64,000 nt of DNA from Chitinophaga sancti (GTDB lineage: Bacteria; Bacteroidota; Bacteroidia; Chitinophagales; Chitinophagaceae), in assembly GCF_034087045.1 (NCBI RefSeq), contig NZ_CP139247.1, forward strand, positions 3,498,001-3,562,000. Direction: 5' to 3'. The notes beneath the pieces were generated by a model. It did not search any database. It saw only the letters and a program-made list of their open reading frames with translations, and had not been told where the DNA came from. The translations under genes and the position numbers were made by a program. Below are positions 33,584-43,835 of this stretch, one piece after another. Within the stretch, counting starts at the first letter, position 1; every line of letters starts with the position of its first letter.

Positions 33584-35461
33584 TTACTGTTGGGTAAGGG
33601 TTATTTGTTCCAGGTATTTTTTTGACAATGCGGATACCGCTTTATTCCAGTCCCCGAAAGCGGCTTTTTGCAAATAAGTGTTATTGATCTGCAATTGCTT
33701 GCGGTAAGTGATCTTATTGCCGGTGGCTTTGTAGGTGATGTCAAAAATGAAATTAGGTGATGAAATATGCAGATCCTCCGGCAGCGAAGTCATTTTATAC
33801 CCTGCAGGTATAAGCAGCTCTGTCTCTGTGATATAATTATTTTTGCAGTCGAAACGGATGTCTGTCTTACGTTTCAGCGTATCGATCACGGCGTTGTTAT
33901 ATTCCTTGTTGTAGTCGATATCGATGTACATCTCTTTGCCAAATGACGATACGGCATCGGGATATTGCAGATCGAAACTCACTTCCAGGTCGCCATCCCG
34001 CTGATCCAGCTGGGTGGTGGTGACATTGGATATCTTATAGTGACTATTCTTGTTGGTGATGTATGTTTCCAGTGATGTCTGTACCCTGTCTTTTTTTGTC
34101 AGGTTTATGTTGTACAGCAGGTCAGATTTGCTTTCTCCATTGTATTTGTATTTTATTTTGCCGGTCATACTGTTCCCTTCTATGGTCAGGAATTCCTTGA
34201 ACAGGCGGGCGTTTTGTGCCGGTGTGGTGACAGGAATATTTTCTAACAGCAAATTGTCTCCGTTTTCAATCATCACCTGTCTGCCGGCGATGCGTTCTGC
34301 ATAGATGCCGGGTTGCATATACTTTTCAGTCGCATCGAGAAACCACCATTTATTGTTGTATTGTACGGCACAGATCATGTGATTGTCTGCATTCAGGGAA
34401 GGAATGCTATGATCGTACATAATATGATTCGTACCTATCCAGCAGAGTCTTGCATCCAAACCACAACGCACGAGCAGCTCTTTTGTAAGGTTGGCCATTC
34501 CTTTACAATCTCCGTATTTCTTGCGCAATACTTCGTGGGCTTCGTCAGGACGGAACCCCGCAAGACCATCTTCGAATGCGATATAACGGATGTTTTCTTC
34601 TACCCAGTAAAAAATAGCTTTCAGCTGGTCAAATTTGTCTGGAATACCAGCGGTAATTTCCCTGGCTTTCGCCCCTAAAGTTGCCGTATCCGGGTGCAGC
34701 TGCGACGCCAGGTTATGACACCATTGATACAGGTCGTTAGTCGTATTAAAGTAAACGGTTTGCTCTCCTTTATAATCTGCACGCTTGCTACAAACCAGAA
34801 TATGAGGGTAGATCCAGCTTGGCCCGGGACTCATGGAGCTTTTCTTCATGGCCGGCAGGTTCGTGGCGGTATAAGTATAGATGTCCGCATCCCGGTCTTT
34901 ATCGTACGTCTTTTCCGTTTTTATGTGCTGATTTTCGAAATGGAAAGTATGGATGTCGATGTTCATCCAGCGGGGTACGATGATGGTGATGGTTTTTTGT
35001 TTGGAAGGGTAGTAGTCAGTGAGGTAAACGGTGGTCAGGTAGCGGGGATCACGAATGGCTTTTTCGATGTTCACTTCATTGTGTGCCCCCTGTTTGGAAA
35101 AGGGTATATTAAAGTAGCAGATTTTTTGGTCAGAGTAGAAGTATTCGTCAATATTCAGGTAATCGTAAGTGGGCGTGATCGTCCGGTTTTTCTTGCCGTC
35201 TGTCAGGATCGTGAGGTCCGTGATTTCTTCCTGGTTATTGTAGGGCTCGGAGAAGGGGATGGTGGCGCGGAAACTGTTGCAGACAAAGTCCTTATGGATA
35301 AGTTGTTTTACCGTGACCTGCTTTTGTTTGGTATTGTATTGAAACTCGAATGTTTCGGAGGAATTGGCTAGTTCGATATTGTCCGGGTCGTCTTGTGATT
35401 TTGCATAAACGGAGTGTAGCAATAACAAAATTAGCAAGGTATAGGAATGGATATTCATCAT
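33584..35461 (-). CDS. Exported DUF3857/transglutaminase-like protein, triad intact
   Basis: 625 residues with signal peptide MMNIHSYTLLILLLLHSVYA. DUF3857 spans roughly residues 50-220 and a transglutaminase-like core follows: KYGDCKGMANLTKELLVRCG (catalytic Cys near 320), ADNHMICAVQYNNKWWFLDA (His and Asp). The C-terminal ~200 residues are beta-rich. Such Bacteroidota proteins are periplasmic or outer-membrane associated. Their substrates are unknown, and the Cys-His-Asp triad could support peptide cleavage or amide transfer. First gene of the two-gene operon. Confidence 0.88.
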   Translation of the reverse strand: MMNIHSYTLLILLLLHSVYAKSQDDPDNIELANSSETFEFQYNTKQKQVTVKQLIHKDFVCNSFRATIPFSEPYNNQEEITDLTILTDGKKNRTITPTYDYLNIDEYFYSDQKICYFNIPFSKQGAHNEVNIEKAIRDPRYLTTVYLTDYYPSKQKTITIIVPRWMNIDIHTFHFENQHIKTEKTYDKDRDADIYTYTATNLPAMKKSSMSPGPSWIYPHILVCSKRADYKGEQTVYFNTTNDLYQWCHNLASQLHPDTATLGAKAREITAGIPDKFDQLKAIFYWVEENIRYIAFEDGLAGFRPDEAHEVLRKKYGDCKGMANLTKELLVRCGLDARLCWIGTNHIMYDHSIPSLNADNHMICAVQYNNKWWFLDATEKYMQPGIYAERIAGRQVMIENGDNLLLENIPVTTPAQNARLFKEFLTIEGNSMTGKIKYKYNGESKSDLLYNINLTKKDRVQTSLETYITNKNSHYKISNVTTTQLDQRDGDLEVSFDLQYPDAVSSFGKEMYIDIDYNKEYNNAVIDTLKRKTDIRFDCKNNYITETELLIPAGYKMTSLPEDLHISSPNFIFDITYKATGNKITYRKQLQINNTYLQKAAFGDWNKAVSALSKKYLEQITLTQQ

Positions 35462-35512
35462 GTATAAGGAAAATAAGTATGGGATTAAAAGTATATCATT
35501 TGGCTGAAAACA

Positions 35513-35545
35513 AAAAGCGCTTCTGCTATTAACAGAAGCGCTTTT
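35513..35545. terminator. Terminator of the OmpP1/FadL-like gene
   Basis: AAAAGCGCTTCTG and CAGAAGCGCTTTT form a perfect 13-bp stem with a 7-base loop, 18 bases after the stop of the minus-strand gene ending at 35563. Confidence 0.85.
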
Positions 35546-35562
35546 CTAATTTTATAAAAACT

Positions 35563-37143
35563 TTAGAATTTCCAACCGAAAGTGGCCAGTCCCGTATAAG
35601 AAGTTTTCTCAATCTTGGCAGCATCTGGTGTCACATAGTTCATGTTATTTGCCAGCATGGTATATGGCTGGTTATAATTGGTAGAAGAACCATAGATAAA
35701 CGCTAAGTCCATATAGAAGCCATTGTTGCGGTAGCCAATACCACCGGAGTAGTAAGAGCGTGCACCCTCCAGGCTGCTGATCTTGTAAGGGCTGCCATAG
35801 TAGGAGTAACCCAGGCGCAATGCAATGGTATGCAGTTTCAACTCGCCACCTACGCGGAAGTTGGACGCTGCCTGGTATGTATCCTTTATCGAATTGTTCC
35901 TGTCAGTCTCAGTTTCGCGGTCAAAACCATCATTGTTTTTGAAACGCATATGCATGGAAGCATAGTCTACATATTCGTAATCAAAGCTGATGAAACCTGT
36001 AGGCTTACGGGTATCGGCAGATGGAGCGAACAGGTAGGTAGCACTCAGAATACCTTTCCATGGCGTACGGATGGTGTATTTGGATTCATCATCCAGACCA
36101 TCATAACGGCTGTCGCGGGAAGAGAATGAATTCACGCCGTTTGACTTCGTAGATGTGGTCATATCAGTATGGTACTCATCTGTCAGCCAGATCCAGGAAG
36201 GCGTATGGATAGTTGCACCCAGGTTCAAAGTCTTAACCGGTCTGTATATAACACCCAGTTTTGCATTGATACCGGTACCGTAAGTTCTCAGTACTTCAGT
36301 GGTAGTAAAGTAATTGAGGTCTGTAGCTACGGTATTGAGGTTCGTTTCTTTCCATGTCAGGTCTCTTCTGTATTGCACGTTTGGAACGCCAATACCACCA
36401 CCGATGTAGAACTTATCGTTGTAGTTAGCACCAAAGGAACCTGCAAATTCAGTATTTGCACCTCTTTCAAAGCTGGTGCTTTCCTGGCGTACGTATACGC
36501 TGTTGTCAGTAGCTTCGGCAGCAGAGTAGAATGTACCTGCAAAAGAGCCATCTGAATTTGTAACAGGGTTGATCAGGTATGTCTGGTAAGCGAGGGCAGA
36601 GGAGTGAGCCAGGATGGTCTGGTCAGGATCTCCACCCAGCTGTGCATTCGGATTGGTAATGCCTGCTGCATCAGCTGCCAGGTAATAATTTAAAGAAAGA
36701 GAAGAATTATGGATATCACCGGTATAATAAGTACGCTGGTTATAGTTTGACGTACGGTTTACACCGATACCGCCGCTAAAGTTCTGCCATTTACTGCCCG
36801 GTTTCTTTCTTTTACCGCCCCAGATGATGGTGGCATTAGAGATATTCAGGTTCGTTCTGGAATCACTGGATGACTCGCCCTGGTAAGTGCCGGTAGAAGA
36901 TATAGAAGGAACACCGATCGTAAAGGAGAAATCGCTTGTTCTGAAGAAACCTACTGTAGCAGGGTTGATGTACATGGAAGAGGCTTCCCCGCCTAATGCG
37001 CCCTGGGCCCCACCTACGGCCTGTGCACGGGCTGTTCCTGAAGGAGCGCCGCTGCTGAAACGTAAAGCGTCGTCAATATTTTGTGCTTGCAATGAGAAAC
37101 AGGCTCCTGTCATAGCAATGGCTAACACCATTCTTTTCATCAT
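35563..37143 (-). CDS. OmpP1/FadL-type outer-membrane beta-barrel protein
   Basis: 526 residues. Signal peptide MKRMVLAIAMTGACFSLQAQ (a second Met precedes it). The mature start NIDDALRFSSGAPSGTARAQ and the stretch AQGALGGEASSMYINPATVG are the conserved N-terminal hatch region of OmpP1/FadL-like porins in Bacteroidota, with the FadL-like NPA motif. Alternating Tyr/Thr/Gly-rich strands follow, and the chain ends LATFGWKF with the C-terminal Phe typical of barrels recognised by BAM. A transport role for hydrophobic molecules is inferred from FadL. The ligand is unknown. Monocistronic, with its own terminator. Confidence 0.85.
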   Translation of the reverse strand: MMKRMVLAIAMTGACFSLQAQNIDDALRFSSGAPSGTARAQAVGGAQGALGGEASSMYINPATVGFFRTSDFSFTIGVPSISSTGTYQGESSSDSRTNLNISNATIIWGGKRKKPGSKWQNFSGGIGVNRTSNYNQRTYYTGDIHNSSLSLNYYLAADAAGITNPNAQLGGDPDQTILAHSSALAYQTYLINPVTNSDGSFAGTFYSAAEATDNSVYVRQESTSFERGANTEFAGSFGANYNDKFYIGGGIGVPNVQYRRDLTWKETNLNTVATDLNYFTTTEVLRTYGTGINAKLGVIYRPVKTLNLGATIHTPSWIWLTDEYHTDMTTSTKSNGVNSFSSRDSRYDGLDDESKYTIRTPWKGILSATYLFAPSADTRKPTGFISFDYEYVDYASMHMRFKNNDGFDRETETDRNNSIKDTYQAASNFRVGGELKLHTIALRLGYSYYGSPYKISSLEGARSYYSGGIGYRNNGFYMDLAFIYGSSTNYNQPYTMLANNMNYVTPDAAKIEKTSYTGLATFGWKF

Positions 37144-37231
37144 ATGGTAGAATTAAGGGTTAAAAAATACCCCGGCCTATTTTGACCAGGGTAGATTTTT
37201 AAGAATATCAATGATCAAATCATTTTTAAGA

Positions 37232-38212
37232 TTAATTACGGCCTCTGCCGCCACCACCTACGCGACCACCGCCGCCGCCGCCACCAAAGGAACCACCACC
37301 GCCACCGCTGGTACGGCCAGGGCTATAGGATGGAGCTGGTGAATAAGAACGCTGTGGTTGATAAGAAGGTTGAGGTGAATAAGACCTTGCAGGCTGATAA
37401 GATGACCTGGATGGCTGACTGGTAGTACGGCCACCGCTGTTGTCAACCGTGGTAGTACGCTCACCTGATGATGGTGAATAAGTACGTCTTGGCTGGTAAG
37501 ATCCTGCAGAACCGTTGCTGATACGACCACCACTGTTGCCGGAATTGCCATTCACTACCCTGGAAGGACGATAGTCAGTTCTTGTAGTACGACCACCGCT
37601 GTTACCAATTACTCGACCTCCTGATGATCCTGTAGCAAATGAGGTATTGCGTGTAGCACGTCTGTAGCCACCGGCGTAACCATAGCCATGACCACCGTAG
37701 TAACCGCCATAGTAACCACCATAATAATATGGATATCCATAACCATAATATCCGTAGTAAGGATAGTAGAATGGATCATAAAAGCCATAACCATAGTAAG
37801 GATAGCCATAACCAAAACCAAGGCTGAATGCGGAACCATAGCCGTATCCATAACCAAAGCCAAGGCTGAAAGAACTACCATAACCGTAATACGGATTGGC
37901 ATACATGCTGGAATAAACTCCAGGTGTGCCATAATAATCGTAGAAACCACCGGAATAAGCATTGTCATTGAACAAACTTAAGCGGCGTGCATAATCCCCC
38001 TGGTCATCGTCATAATTAACATATGTTCCCCCATCTTCACTATCAGTATATTGAACGTTGTCACCACCGTTATTATTATTTGAGGAAGCATAGGCAGGTT
38101 TAACTCTCGGAGAATAATACACATCATCCGGTGTTTGGGTTGTTTTATATGCTGACGAACAGCTACTTAATATCATTAGCGTCAGTACAGCGAGGTAAGG
38201 AGCTGATTTCAT
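37232..38212 (-). CDS. Gly/Tyr/Ser-rich low-complexity lipoprotein
   Basis: 326 residues. Signal peptide with lipobox MKSAPYLAVLTLMILSSC, so Cys18 is probably lipidated. Residues ~90-190 are dense in Tyr and Gly (repeats of SFSLGFGYGYGYG and YPYYGYG). Residues 190-300 have Ser/Arg/Gly repeats (SGGRVIGNSGGRTT, SYQPARSYSPQPS). The end is almost pure Gly with Arg. No enzymatic domain. Similar proteins are frequent in Bacteroidota envelopes. Such Tyr/Gly-rich sequence can phase-separate or bind surfaces, but no function is shown. Diverges from proS. Confidence 0.85.
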   Translation of the reverse strand: MKSAPYLAVLTLMILSSCSSAYKTTQTPDDVYYSPRVKPAYASSNNNNGGDNVQYTDSEDGGTYVNYDDDQGDYARRLSLFNDNAYSGGFYDYYGTPGVYSSMYANPYYGYGSSFSLGFGYGYGYGSAFSLGFGYGYPYYGYGFYDPFYYPYYGYYGYGYPYYYGGYYGGYYGGHGYGYAGGYRRATRNTSFATGSSGGRVIGNSGGRTTRTDYRPSRVVNGNSGNSGGRISNGSAGSYQPRRTYSPSSGERTTTVDNSGGRTTSQPSRSSYQPARSYSPQPSYQPQRSYSPAPSYSPGRTSGGGGGSFGGGGGGGRVGGGGRGRN

Positions 38213-38489
38213 TGTCGGAATTTTTAGCCTGAATTACACTATAAATTTACACTATTTTAACGTTCAAATGTCGGTAAACGTTACAAGATTCCTAAACCGT
38301 TCATAATATTTTACTAAACTATTTGCACGTTTCTGATTTTCATGTAGGTTTGTGACATTTTACCTTTTGGTAATATATTTAACACAAATATTACGCCACA
38401 ATATCTAATTATTGTGTAATAAGTAGGACAGCTTGCACAAGTTGTTGTAAATGAGAAAAATAATCGACAATTATATAATCAAATTTTAA

Positions 38490-39965
38490 ATGAGTAAAGA
38501 GATCACGGCCCGTTCCGAAGACTATTCACAATGGTACAATGATTTGGTGCTGAAGGGCGGTTTAGCCGATTATTCTGCCGTAAGGGGATGTATGGTTATC
38601 AAACCTTATGGATTTGCGCTCTGGGAAGGAATGCGCGATGTATTGGACAAAAAATTTAAAGATACAGGGCATCAGAATGCCTACTTCCCGTTGTTCATCC
38701 CCAAAAGCTTCCTGAGTAAGGAAGAAGATCACGTGGAAGGCTTTGCAAAGGAATGTGCGGTAGTTACTCACCACAGGCTTATGAAGAATCCTGACGGCCC
38801 CGGTGTAGTTGTAGATCCTGCTGCAAAACTGGAAGAGGAGCTGATCGTTCGCCCAACCTCCGAAACAATTATCTGGAATACATATAAAGACTGGATCAAG
38901 TCTTACCGCGACCTGCCGTTGCTCATTAACCAATGGGCGAATGTAGTGCGCTGGGAGATGCGTACCCGTTTGTTCCTCCGTACTGCAGAATTCCTCTGGC
39001 AGGAAGGGCATACCGCCCATGCTACTTCTGAAGAAGCGATCGCAGAAGCAGAGCAGATGCTGGAAGTGTACGCAGATTTTGCAGAAAACTATATGGCACT
39101 GCCCGTAGTAAGAGGTGTAAAATCTCCTGCTGAGCGTTTTGCCGGTGCCCTGGATACTTACTGTATCGAAGCGCTGATGCAGGACGGAAAAGCACTGCAG
39201 GCTGGTACCTCTCACTTCCTTGGCCAGAATTTTGCTAAGGTATTTGACGTAACTTTCACCAACAAGGAAAATAAACTGGAACATGTATGGGCTACCTCAT
39301 GGGGTGTATCTACCCGCCTGATTGGTGCCCTTGTCATGGCCCACAGTGATGATGACGGGTTGATACTGCCTCCGCGCATTGCCCCACTGCAGGTAGTGAT
39401 CGTGCCTATATATAAAGGTGCAGAGCAGAAAGAAAAGATCGATGCGAAAGTGTTCGATATCATGAGCGATCTGAAAAAAGCAGGTATCCGTGTTAAATAC
39501 GATGATGCAGACAACAACCGTCCTGGCTGGAAATTTGCCGAGTACGAATTGAAAGGAGTACCTGTACGTATCGCTATTGGTGCCAGAGATCTGGAAAATA
39601 ATGTGGCTGAAGTAGCCCGCCGTGACTCCAAAGAGAAATCCAGTCAGTCACTGGATGGCCTGGCTATATATATCGGCACATTGCTGGAAGATATCCAAAC
39701 GCAGATGTACAATAAGGCGAAAGCCTACCGTGATGAGCACATTACACCTGCCAACACGATGGAAGAATTTGAAAAACTGCTGGACGATAAAGGTGGTTTC
39801 ATCTCCGCACACTGGGATGGCACTTCCGAAACAGAAGAAAAAATCAAAGAGCGTACAAAGGCCACTATCCGTTGTATTCCTTTGAACAATCCCCAGGAAG
39901 CAGGTACCTGCATCCTGACCGGTAAACCTTCTACTCAGCGTGTACTATTCGCGAGAGCTTATTAA
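38490..39965 (+). CDS. proS: Prolyl-tRNA synthetase, eukaryote/archaea-like type
   Basis: 491 residues, without the inserted editing domain of the long bacterial form. Class II motifs: motif 1 [14 protein letters not shown], motif 2 with [16 protein letters not shown] and [14 protein letters not shown], motif 3 region [17 protein letters not shown] then GLILPP. The C-terminal anticodon-binding domain follows ([19 protein letters not shown]). It charges tRNA-Pro. The ProS type 3 architecture is usual in Bacteroidota. Confidence 0.96.
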   Translation: MSKEITARSEDYSQWYNDLVLKGGLADYSAVRGCMVIKPYGFALWEGMRDVLDKKFKDTGHQNAYFPLFIPKSFLSKEEDHVEGFAKECAVVTHHRLMKNPDGPGVVVDPAAKLEEELIVRPTSETIIWNTYKDWIKSYRDLPLLINQWANVVRWEMRTRLFLRTAEFLWQEGHTAHATSEEAIAEAEQMLEVYADFAENYMALPVVRGVKSPAERFAGALDTYCIEALMQDGKALQAGTSHFLGQNFAKVFDVTFTNKENKLEHVWATSWGVSTRLIGALVMAHSDDDGLILPPRIAPLQVVIVPIYKGAEQKEKIDAKVFDIMSDLKKAGIRVKYDDADNNRPGWKFAEYELKGVPVRIAIGARDLENNVAEVARRDSKEKSSQSLDGLAIYIGTLLEDIQTQMYNKAKAYRDEHITPANTMEEFEKLLDDKGGFISAHWDGTSETEEKIKERTKATIRCIPLNNPQEAGTCILTGKPSTQRVLFARAY

Positions 39966-40096
39966 ATGATGAGTTGATAAGGCTGGATTGCTGCCTGTTA
40001 ACTCCTCTACTCAGAGATATTCATGGCGCAGGGCTGATCTGATGATCAGTCCTGTTTTCCTTCGGATAAATAATATTCAAAATCTGACCTTGTTCA

Positions 40097-43015
40097 ATGC
40101 CTGCAGTCCGTTACATACTATGTTGGATACTGTTGACTGTGTGCTTATGCGATCATGCATCGGCACAGGGGCTCATGATCCGCAACTATAATGTAAAGGA
40201 TGGTCTGGCCAATGCCACCGTGTATGCTGCTGTGCAGGATAAAGAAGGTTTTATCTGGTTCGCCACACCCACAGGCGTGAGCAAATTTGATGGTAAACGT
40301 TTCCGCAACTACGCTAAGAAAGATGGTCTTACTGACAATGATGTGGTAAAATTATCTGCCGATTCCAAAGGAAGGGTATGGTTCTCGACCCTGAATGGAT
40401 TGCCCTCTTTCTACTTCAATAACGAAATTCACTCCGGTGCAAATGACTCCTCACTGCGTATCGATGCTCACGGACAGTATATGCAGTACATGTTTGAAGA
40501 CTATGCAGGTTTTGTATGGTTTCTCAATACAGATAACAGGATCATCCGCTACAGCGGCATGAAAATAGATTATAAACCGGGCCGCACCGATCTTTTTTAC
40601 TTCCTCCGCAACGATACCATCTTCAAACCCCTCCAGAATTATTTTAACCTGGGCTCCCTGAAAGATGGCAATAACATTTCACAAAAGATCTTCCTCTCTT
40701 CTCCATACTCCGCAGATGATGATGTGTTCATTGGCAGGATCCGAAAGAACCCGATCGTCATTCTCAAAAATGCTATTTACACCTATAATAATAAGGAAGC
40801 CACCTGTTTCTTTAATGGCCCGGATTGGGGTATTAACGATGAAATAAGTAACGTATGCCTCGACAAGGATAACCTTTGGATTGGTACTCCCCGTGCATTG
40901 TATTACCTGAAAGACTTTTTCAAAGGTGCACGGCAAATGGTGAAGTTGCTCGACAATCACTACATCACTTCTGTATTGAAAGACCGTGATGGCAATATCT
41001 GGATCACTACATTTGGTGATGGCGTGTACAATATTCCCTACAAAAATTTTTACTTTAATTATCTCGATAATACAAACGGGCTGTATTCCCACTCTATCTT
41101 CAGCATCTGCAAAGATAGCAAAACCGGTATCCTGCTGGTAGGCCAGAATGCAGGAGTGCTCAATACCATCGATAAAAACAACACAATCCGGCGCTTTAAC
41201 CTGGATACCACCAGTGGACGAAACAGCATACTCAGTATTTTACCGTATAAAGAAAATGAGATCCTGATCGGTGCGGACAATGGACTATTTACTTTCAATA
41301 CCCTGCAGCAACGGGTATCCGTATTACGATCTATCAGGAATATGAAGGATATGGACGTAGGGCCGGATGGCAGGATCCGCGCAGTGTCCAAAGACCAGGT
41401 GATCGGTGAGAACTATACAGTAGAGGTGCCGGATGTTCAGATCACGTCTATCGCCAGTGTGGATGACTCCTCTTATTATGTAGGTACCGGCTCCGGGTTG
41501 TACTATGGCAAAGAGGGATCGGCCAAAGTGGTGATTCCGGGTACGGATGTAGAACTGCACCAACCGGTCAAAGACCTGAAATATATAGATGGCTACCTGT
41601 GGATAGGCACAGCAGATCAGGGTTTATACGTATTAAAGAACAATCGTGTCGTAAAGCATATTGGCTCTGCCGATAATCTGGTGAGCGATATCTGTCAGCA
41701 GCTATATTATGATGGGGTAGGCAGGTTGTATGTTTCTACCAACAAAGGAGTGTCTGTGATAGATGTGCATACCCAGACCCTGATCCGAAATATTACCAGT
41801 AACGATGGTTTGATGAGTGACGATACCCGGGGAGTTTATTACCAGCACGGGATATTGTACATCGCAACTTCCAACGGGTTAAGTTATTTCAACGACAATA
41901 ATATGCCGGTAGATACGGTGCCTCCTGCGGTATACCTGAGTCATATCAGGTATGGCGACAGTACCTATATGCCTTCAAAAAAGATCACTTTACTATACCA
42001 GCGCAAGGCATCGTTCGAAGTCGAATTTGGTGCGATCGCCTATGATCTGCCGGATCTGGTGGAATACCAGTATAATTTTTCCAGCGATACAAGCAGTGGC
42101 TGGATCACGACAATGTCGAATATCGTACCTTTCCCCGACCTGCAGCCAGATACCTATGAATTGCAGATCAGGGCGAGGAAGTACAAGAGTGAATGGAGCC
42201 AGCCAGTGGCCATTACTGTGACGATACTACCGCGGTGGTATCAGCAATGGTGGGCGAGGGGCATCGTGATTTTGCTGGCATTGCTGCTGGTTGCATTTAT
42301 TTTAAGGTTTATCTTCCTGCGGTTCAAAGACGGGGAAAAACGAAAGACAGAATACAACAGAAGGATTGCAGAACTGGAGGCCAAAGCCCTGACAAACCAG
42401 ATGAATCCACACTTTATATTCAACTCCCTGAATAGCGTGCAGCACCTGATAATGGAGAAGGAAGAAAAGCAGGCCCTGAATTTCTTAGCAGATTTCGCTA
42501 CCTTGATGCGGCAAATGCTTAATAACTCCCGGAAATCCTATATTTCGCTGGATGAAGAAATAGCTTTCCTCACCCGTTATATTGAGTTGGAGAAGATTAG
42601 ATTTGCAAATGTCTTTACGTACCACTTTGCCATAGAAGATGCATTGAAAGATTATACAATCTATATACCGCCTATGATTATACAGCCGATCGTGGAAAAC
42701 GCGATCAAACATGGTCTTGCACCCAAAAACGGCAGCGGGAACCTGGAGGTAAGACTGATGCTGAAAGAGGATATGCTATACTGTTCTGTAGACGATGATG
42801 GAATAGGTTGGGACAGGGCAAATGAACTGAAGAGCGGACGCCTCATAAAGCACGAATCTACAGCCCTGAGCGTGATCAGGGAACGGTTGCAGATTATAAA
42901 ATCTTTTAATGGAAATGTTGGAAAGTTAGAAATTATTGATAAATTTAAGTCAGGTTTCGGCAATAAAGAGGGTACGCTCGTTGAAATTCTGATTCCCATT
43001 GTTAAGATGTTATGA
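40097..43015 (+). CDS. LytS-type sensor histidine kinase with two-component-regulator propeller
   Basis: 972 residues. The signal peptide runs to about ASAQ (residue 24). A periplasmic beta-propeller made of reg_prop repeats follows (VQDKEGFIWFATPTGVSKFD, LSADSKGRVWFSTLNGLPSF, LKDRDGNIWITTFGDGVYNI and more), then a Y_Y_Y domain (~620-710), one transmembrane helix near 721-745 (GIVILLALLLVAFILRFIF), and a His_kinase domain with NQMNPHFIFNSLNSVQHLIM, His772 as phospho-acceptor, and an ATP-binding end with PIVENAIKHGL and DDGIGWD. It overlaps the response-regulator start by 4 bases. The ligand is unknown, and no polysaccharide locus is adjacent. Confidence 0.93.
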   Translation: MPAVRYILCWILLTVCLCDHASAQGLMIRNYNVKDGLANATVYAAVQDKEGFIWFATPTGVSKFDGKRFRNYAKKDGLTDNDVVKLSADSKGRVWFSTLNGLPSFYFNNEIHSGANDSSLRIDAHGQYMQYMFEDYAGFVWFLNTDNRIIRYSGMKIDYKPGRTDLFYFLRNDTIFKPLQNYFNLGSLKDGNNISQKIFLSSPYSADDDVFIGRIRKNPIVILKNAIYTYNNKEATCFFNGPDWGINDEISNVCLDKDNLWIGTPRALYYLKDFFKGARQMVKLLDNHYITSVLKDRDGNIWITTFGDGVYNIPYKNFYFNYLDNTNGLYSHSIFSICKDSKTGILLVGQNAGVLNTIDKNNTIRRFNLDTTSGRNSILSILPYKENEILIGADNGLFTFNTLQQRVSVLRSIRNMKDMDVGPDGRIRAVSKDQVIGENYTVEVPDVQITSIASVDDSSYYVGTGSGLYYGKEGSAKVVIPGTDVELHQPVKDLKYIDGYLWIGTADQGLYVLKNNRVVKHIGSADNLVSDICQQLYYDGVGRLYVSTNKGVSVIDVHTQTLIRNITSNDGLMSDDTRGVYYQHGILYIATSNGLSYFNDNNMPVDTVPPAVYLSHIRYGDSTYMPSKKITLLYQRKASFEVEFGAIAYDLPDLVEYQYNFSSDTSSGWITTMSNIVPFPDLQPDTYELQIRARKYKSEWSQPVAITVTILPRWYQQWWARGIVILLALLLVAFILRFIFLRFKDGEKRKTEYNRRIAELEAKALTNQMNPHFIFNSLNSVQHLIMEKEEKQALNFLADFATLMRQMLNNSRKSYISLDEEIAFLTRYIELEKIRFANVFTYHFAIEDALKDYTIYIPPMIIQPIVENAIKHGLAPKNGSGNLEVRLMLKEDMLYCSVDDDGIGWDRANELKSGRLIKHESTALSVIRERLQIIKSFNGNVGKLEIIDKFKSGFGNKEGTLVEILIPIVKML

Positions 43016-43773
43016 GTAATATAAAAGCTGCGATCGTAGACGATGAAGTCCGCAACATCCACATTTTGCGAAATATTCTTGAAAATTACTGTAAGGATGT
43101 TACGGTAGTAGGGGAGGCGCAGAACATTCATGACGCGGCGGAGATGCTAAAAAATACCCAGATCGATGTACTGTTTCTGGATATTGAAATGCCGCCACAT
43201 AATGGATTCCAGTTATTGGAAATGTTCCCTGTGCTGAACTTCGAAGTTATCTTCATCACTGCGTTTCAGGAATATGCTTTGCAGGCAATTAAGTTTGCCG
43301 CATTAGATTATCTGCTCAAGCCTATTAAGGTGAGTGAGGTAGAAGATGCATTGGAAAAAGTAAAGAAGAGTAAAAAAGGGAGGTTAAATGAGCTGGCGTC
43401 GATACTGAAGGATTATGTAAAGAACAATGACAACGCGTTTTCCAAGATAGTGATTCCTGTGAATGATGGGTATAATGTGATAGATCTGAAGGATATCATT
43501 TATTGCGAAGCGTTTGATAGTTATACAAAAATCCAGTTGATCAATAATGTATCGCATTTGATATCCAAGTCACTGAAGGAATATGAGGAAATGTTGAGTG
43601 ATAAAGGATTCTATAGGGTACATAAGTCTTTCCTGATTAATATTCATCATATCGTGAAGATTATAAAAGGCCTGGGAACAGCAGTGGTGATGAGTGATCA
43701 GAAGAATATACCGATCAGCTCCCGTAAGAAAGATGAGTTTTTTGCGCAGTTGAAAGGAGTAATTAATCTGTAA
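43012..43773 (+). CDS. LytTR response regulator
   Basis: 253 residues. Receiver domain with acidic pocket Asp10-Asp11, phospho-acceptor Asp57 in FLDIEMPPHNG, Thr in FITAFQEYALQ and Lys in YLLKPIKVSE. After a Lys-rich linker comes a LytTR DNA-binding domain (IIYCEAFDSYTKIQLIN, then FYRVHKSFLINIHHIVKI). It is translated from an ATGA overlap with the kinase, so the pair works together: the kinase phosphorylates Asp57 and the LytTR domain binds promoters as a dimer. Targets are not visible here. Confidence 0.95.
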   Translation: MSNIKAAIVDDEVRNIHILRNILENYCKDVTVVGEAQNIHDAAEMLKNTQIDVLFLDIEMPPHNGFQLLEMFPVLNFEVIFITAFQEYALQAIKFAALDYLLKPIKVSEVEDALEKVKKSKKGRLNELASILKDYVKNNDNAFSKIVIPVNDGYNVIDLKDIIYCEAFDSYTKIQLINNVSHLISKSLKEYEEMLSDKGFYRVHKSFLINIHHIVKIIKGLGTAVVMSDQKNIPISSRKKDEFFAQLKGVINL

Positions 43774-43796
43774 TGGCTATTAATAAAAAAATATAG

Positions 43797-43827
43797 ATGC
43801 CTGGCGGAAGCCGGGCATTTTTTTTTA
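43797..43827 (+). terminator. Terminator of the kinase/regulator operon
   Basis: ATGCCTGGC-GGAA-GCCGGGCAT with one G-T pair, followed by nine T residues, 24 bases after the regulator stop. Confidence 0.9.
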
Positions 43828-43835
43828 TTGGAAAT

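Noticed and set aside
34694..35371. 225-residue plus-strand frame opposite the DUF3857 gene
   Set aside because: Val/Phe/Gly-rich antisense shadow. The opposite frame has a signal peptide and catalytic motifs.
38562..39284. 240-residue minus-strand frame opposite proS
   Set aside because: Antisense shadow of a firmly identified synthetase gene, with no motifs.
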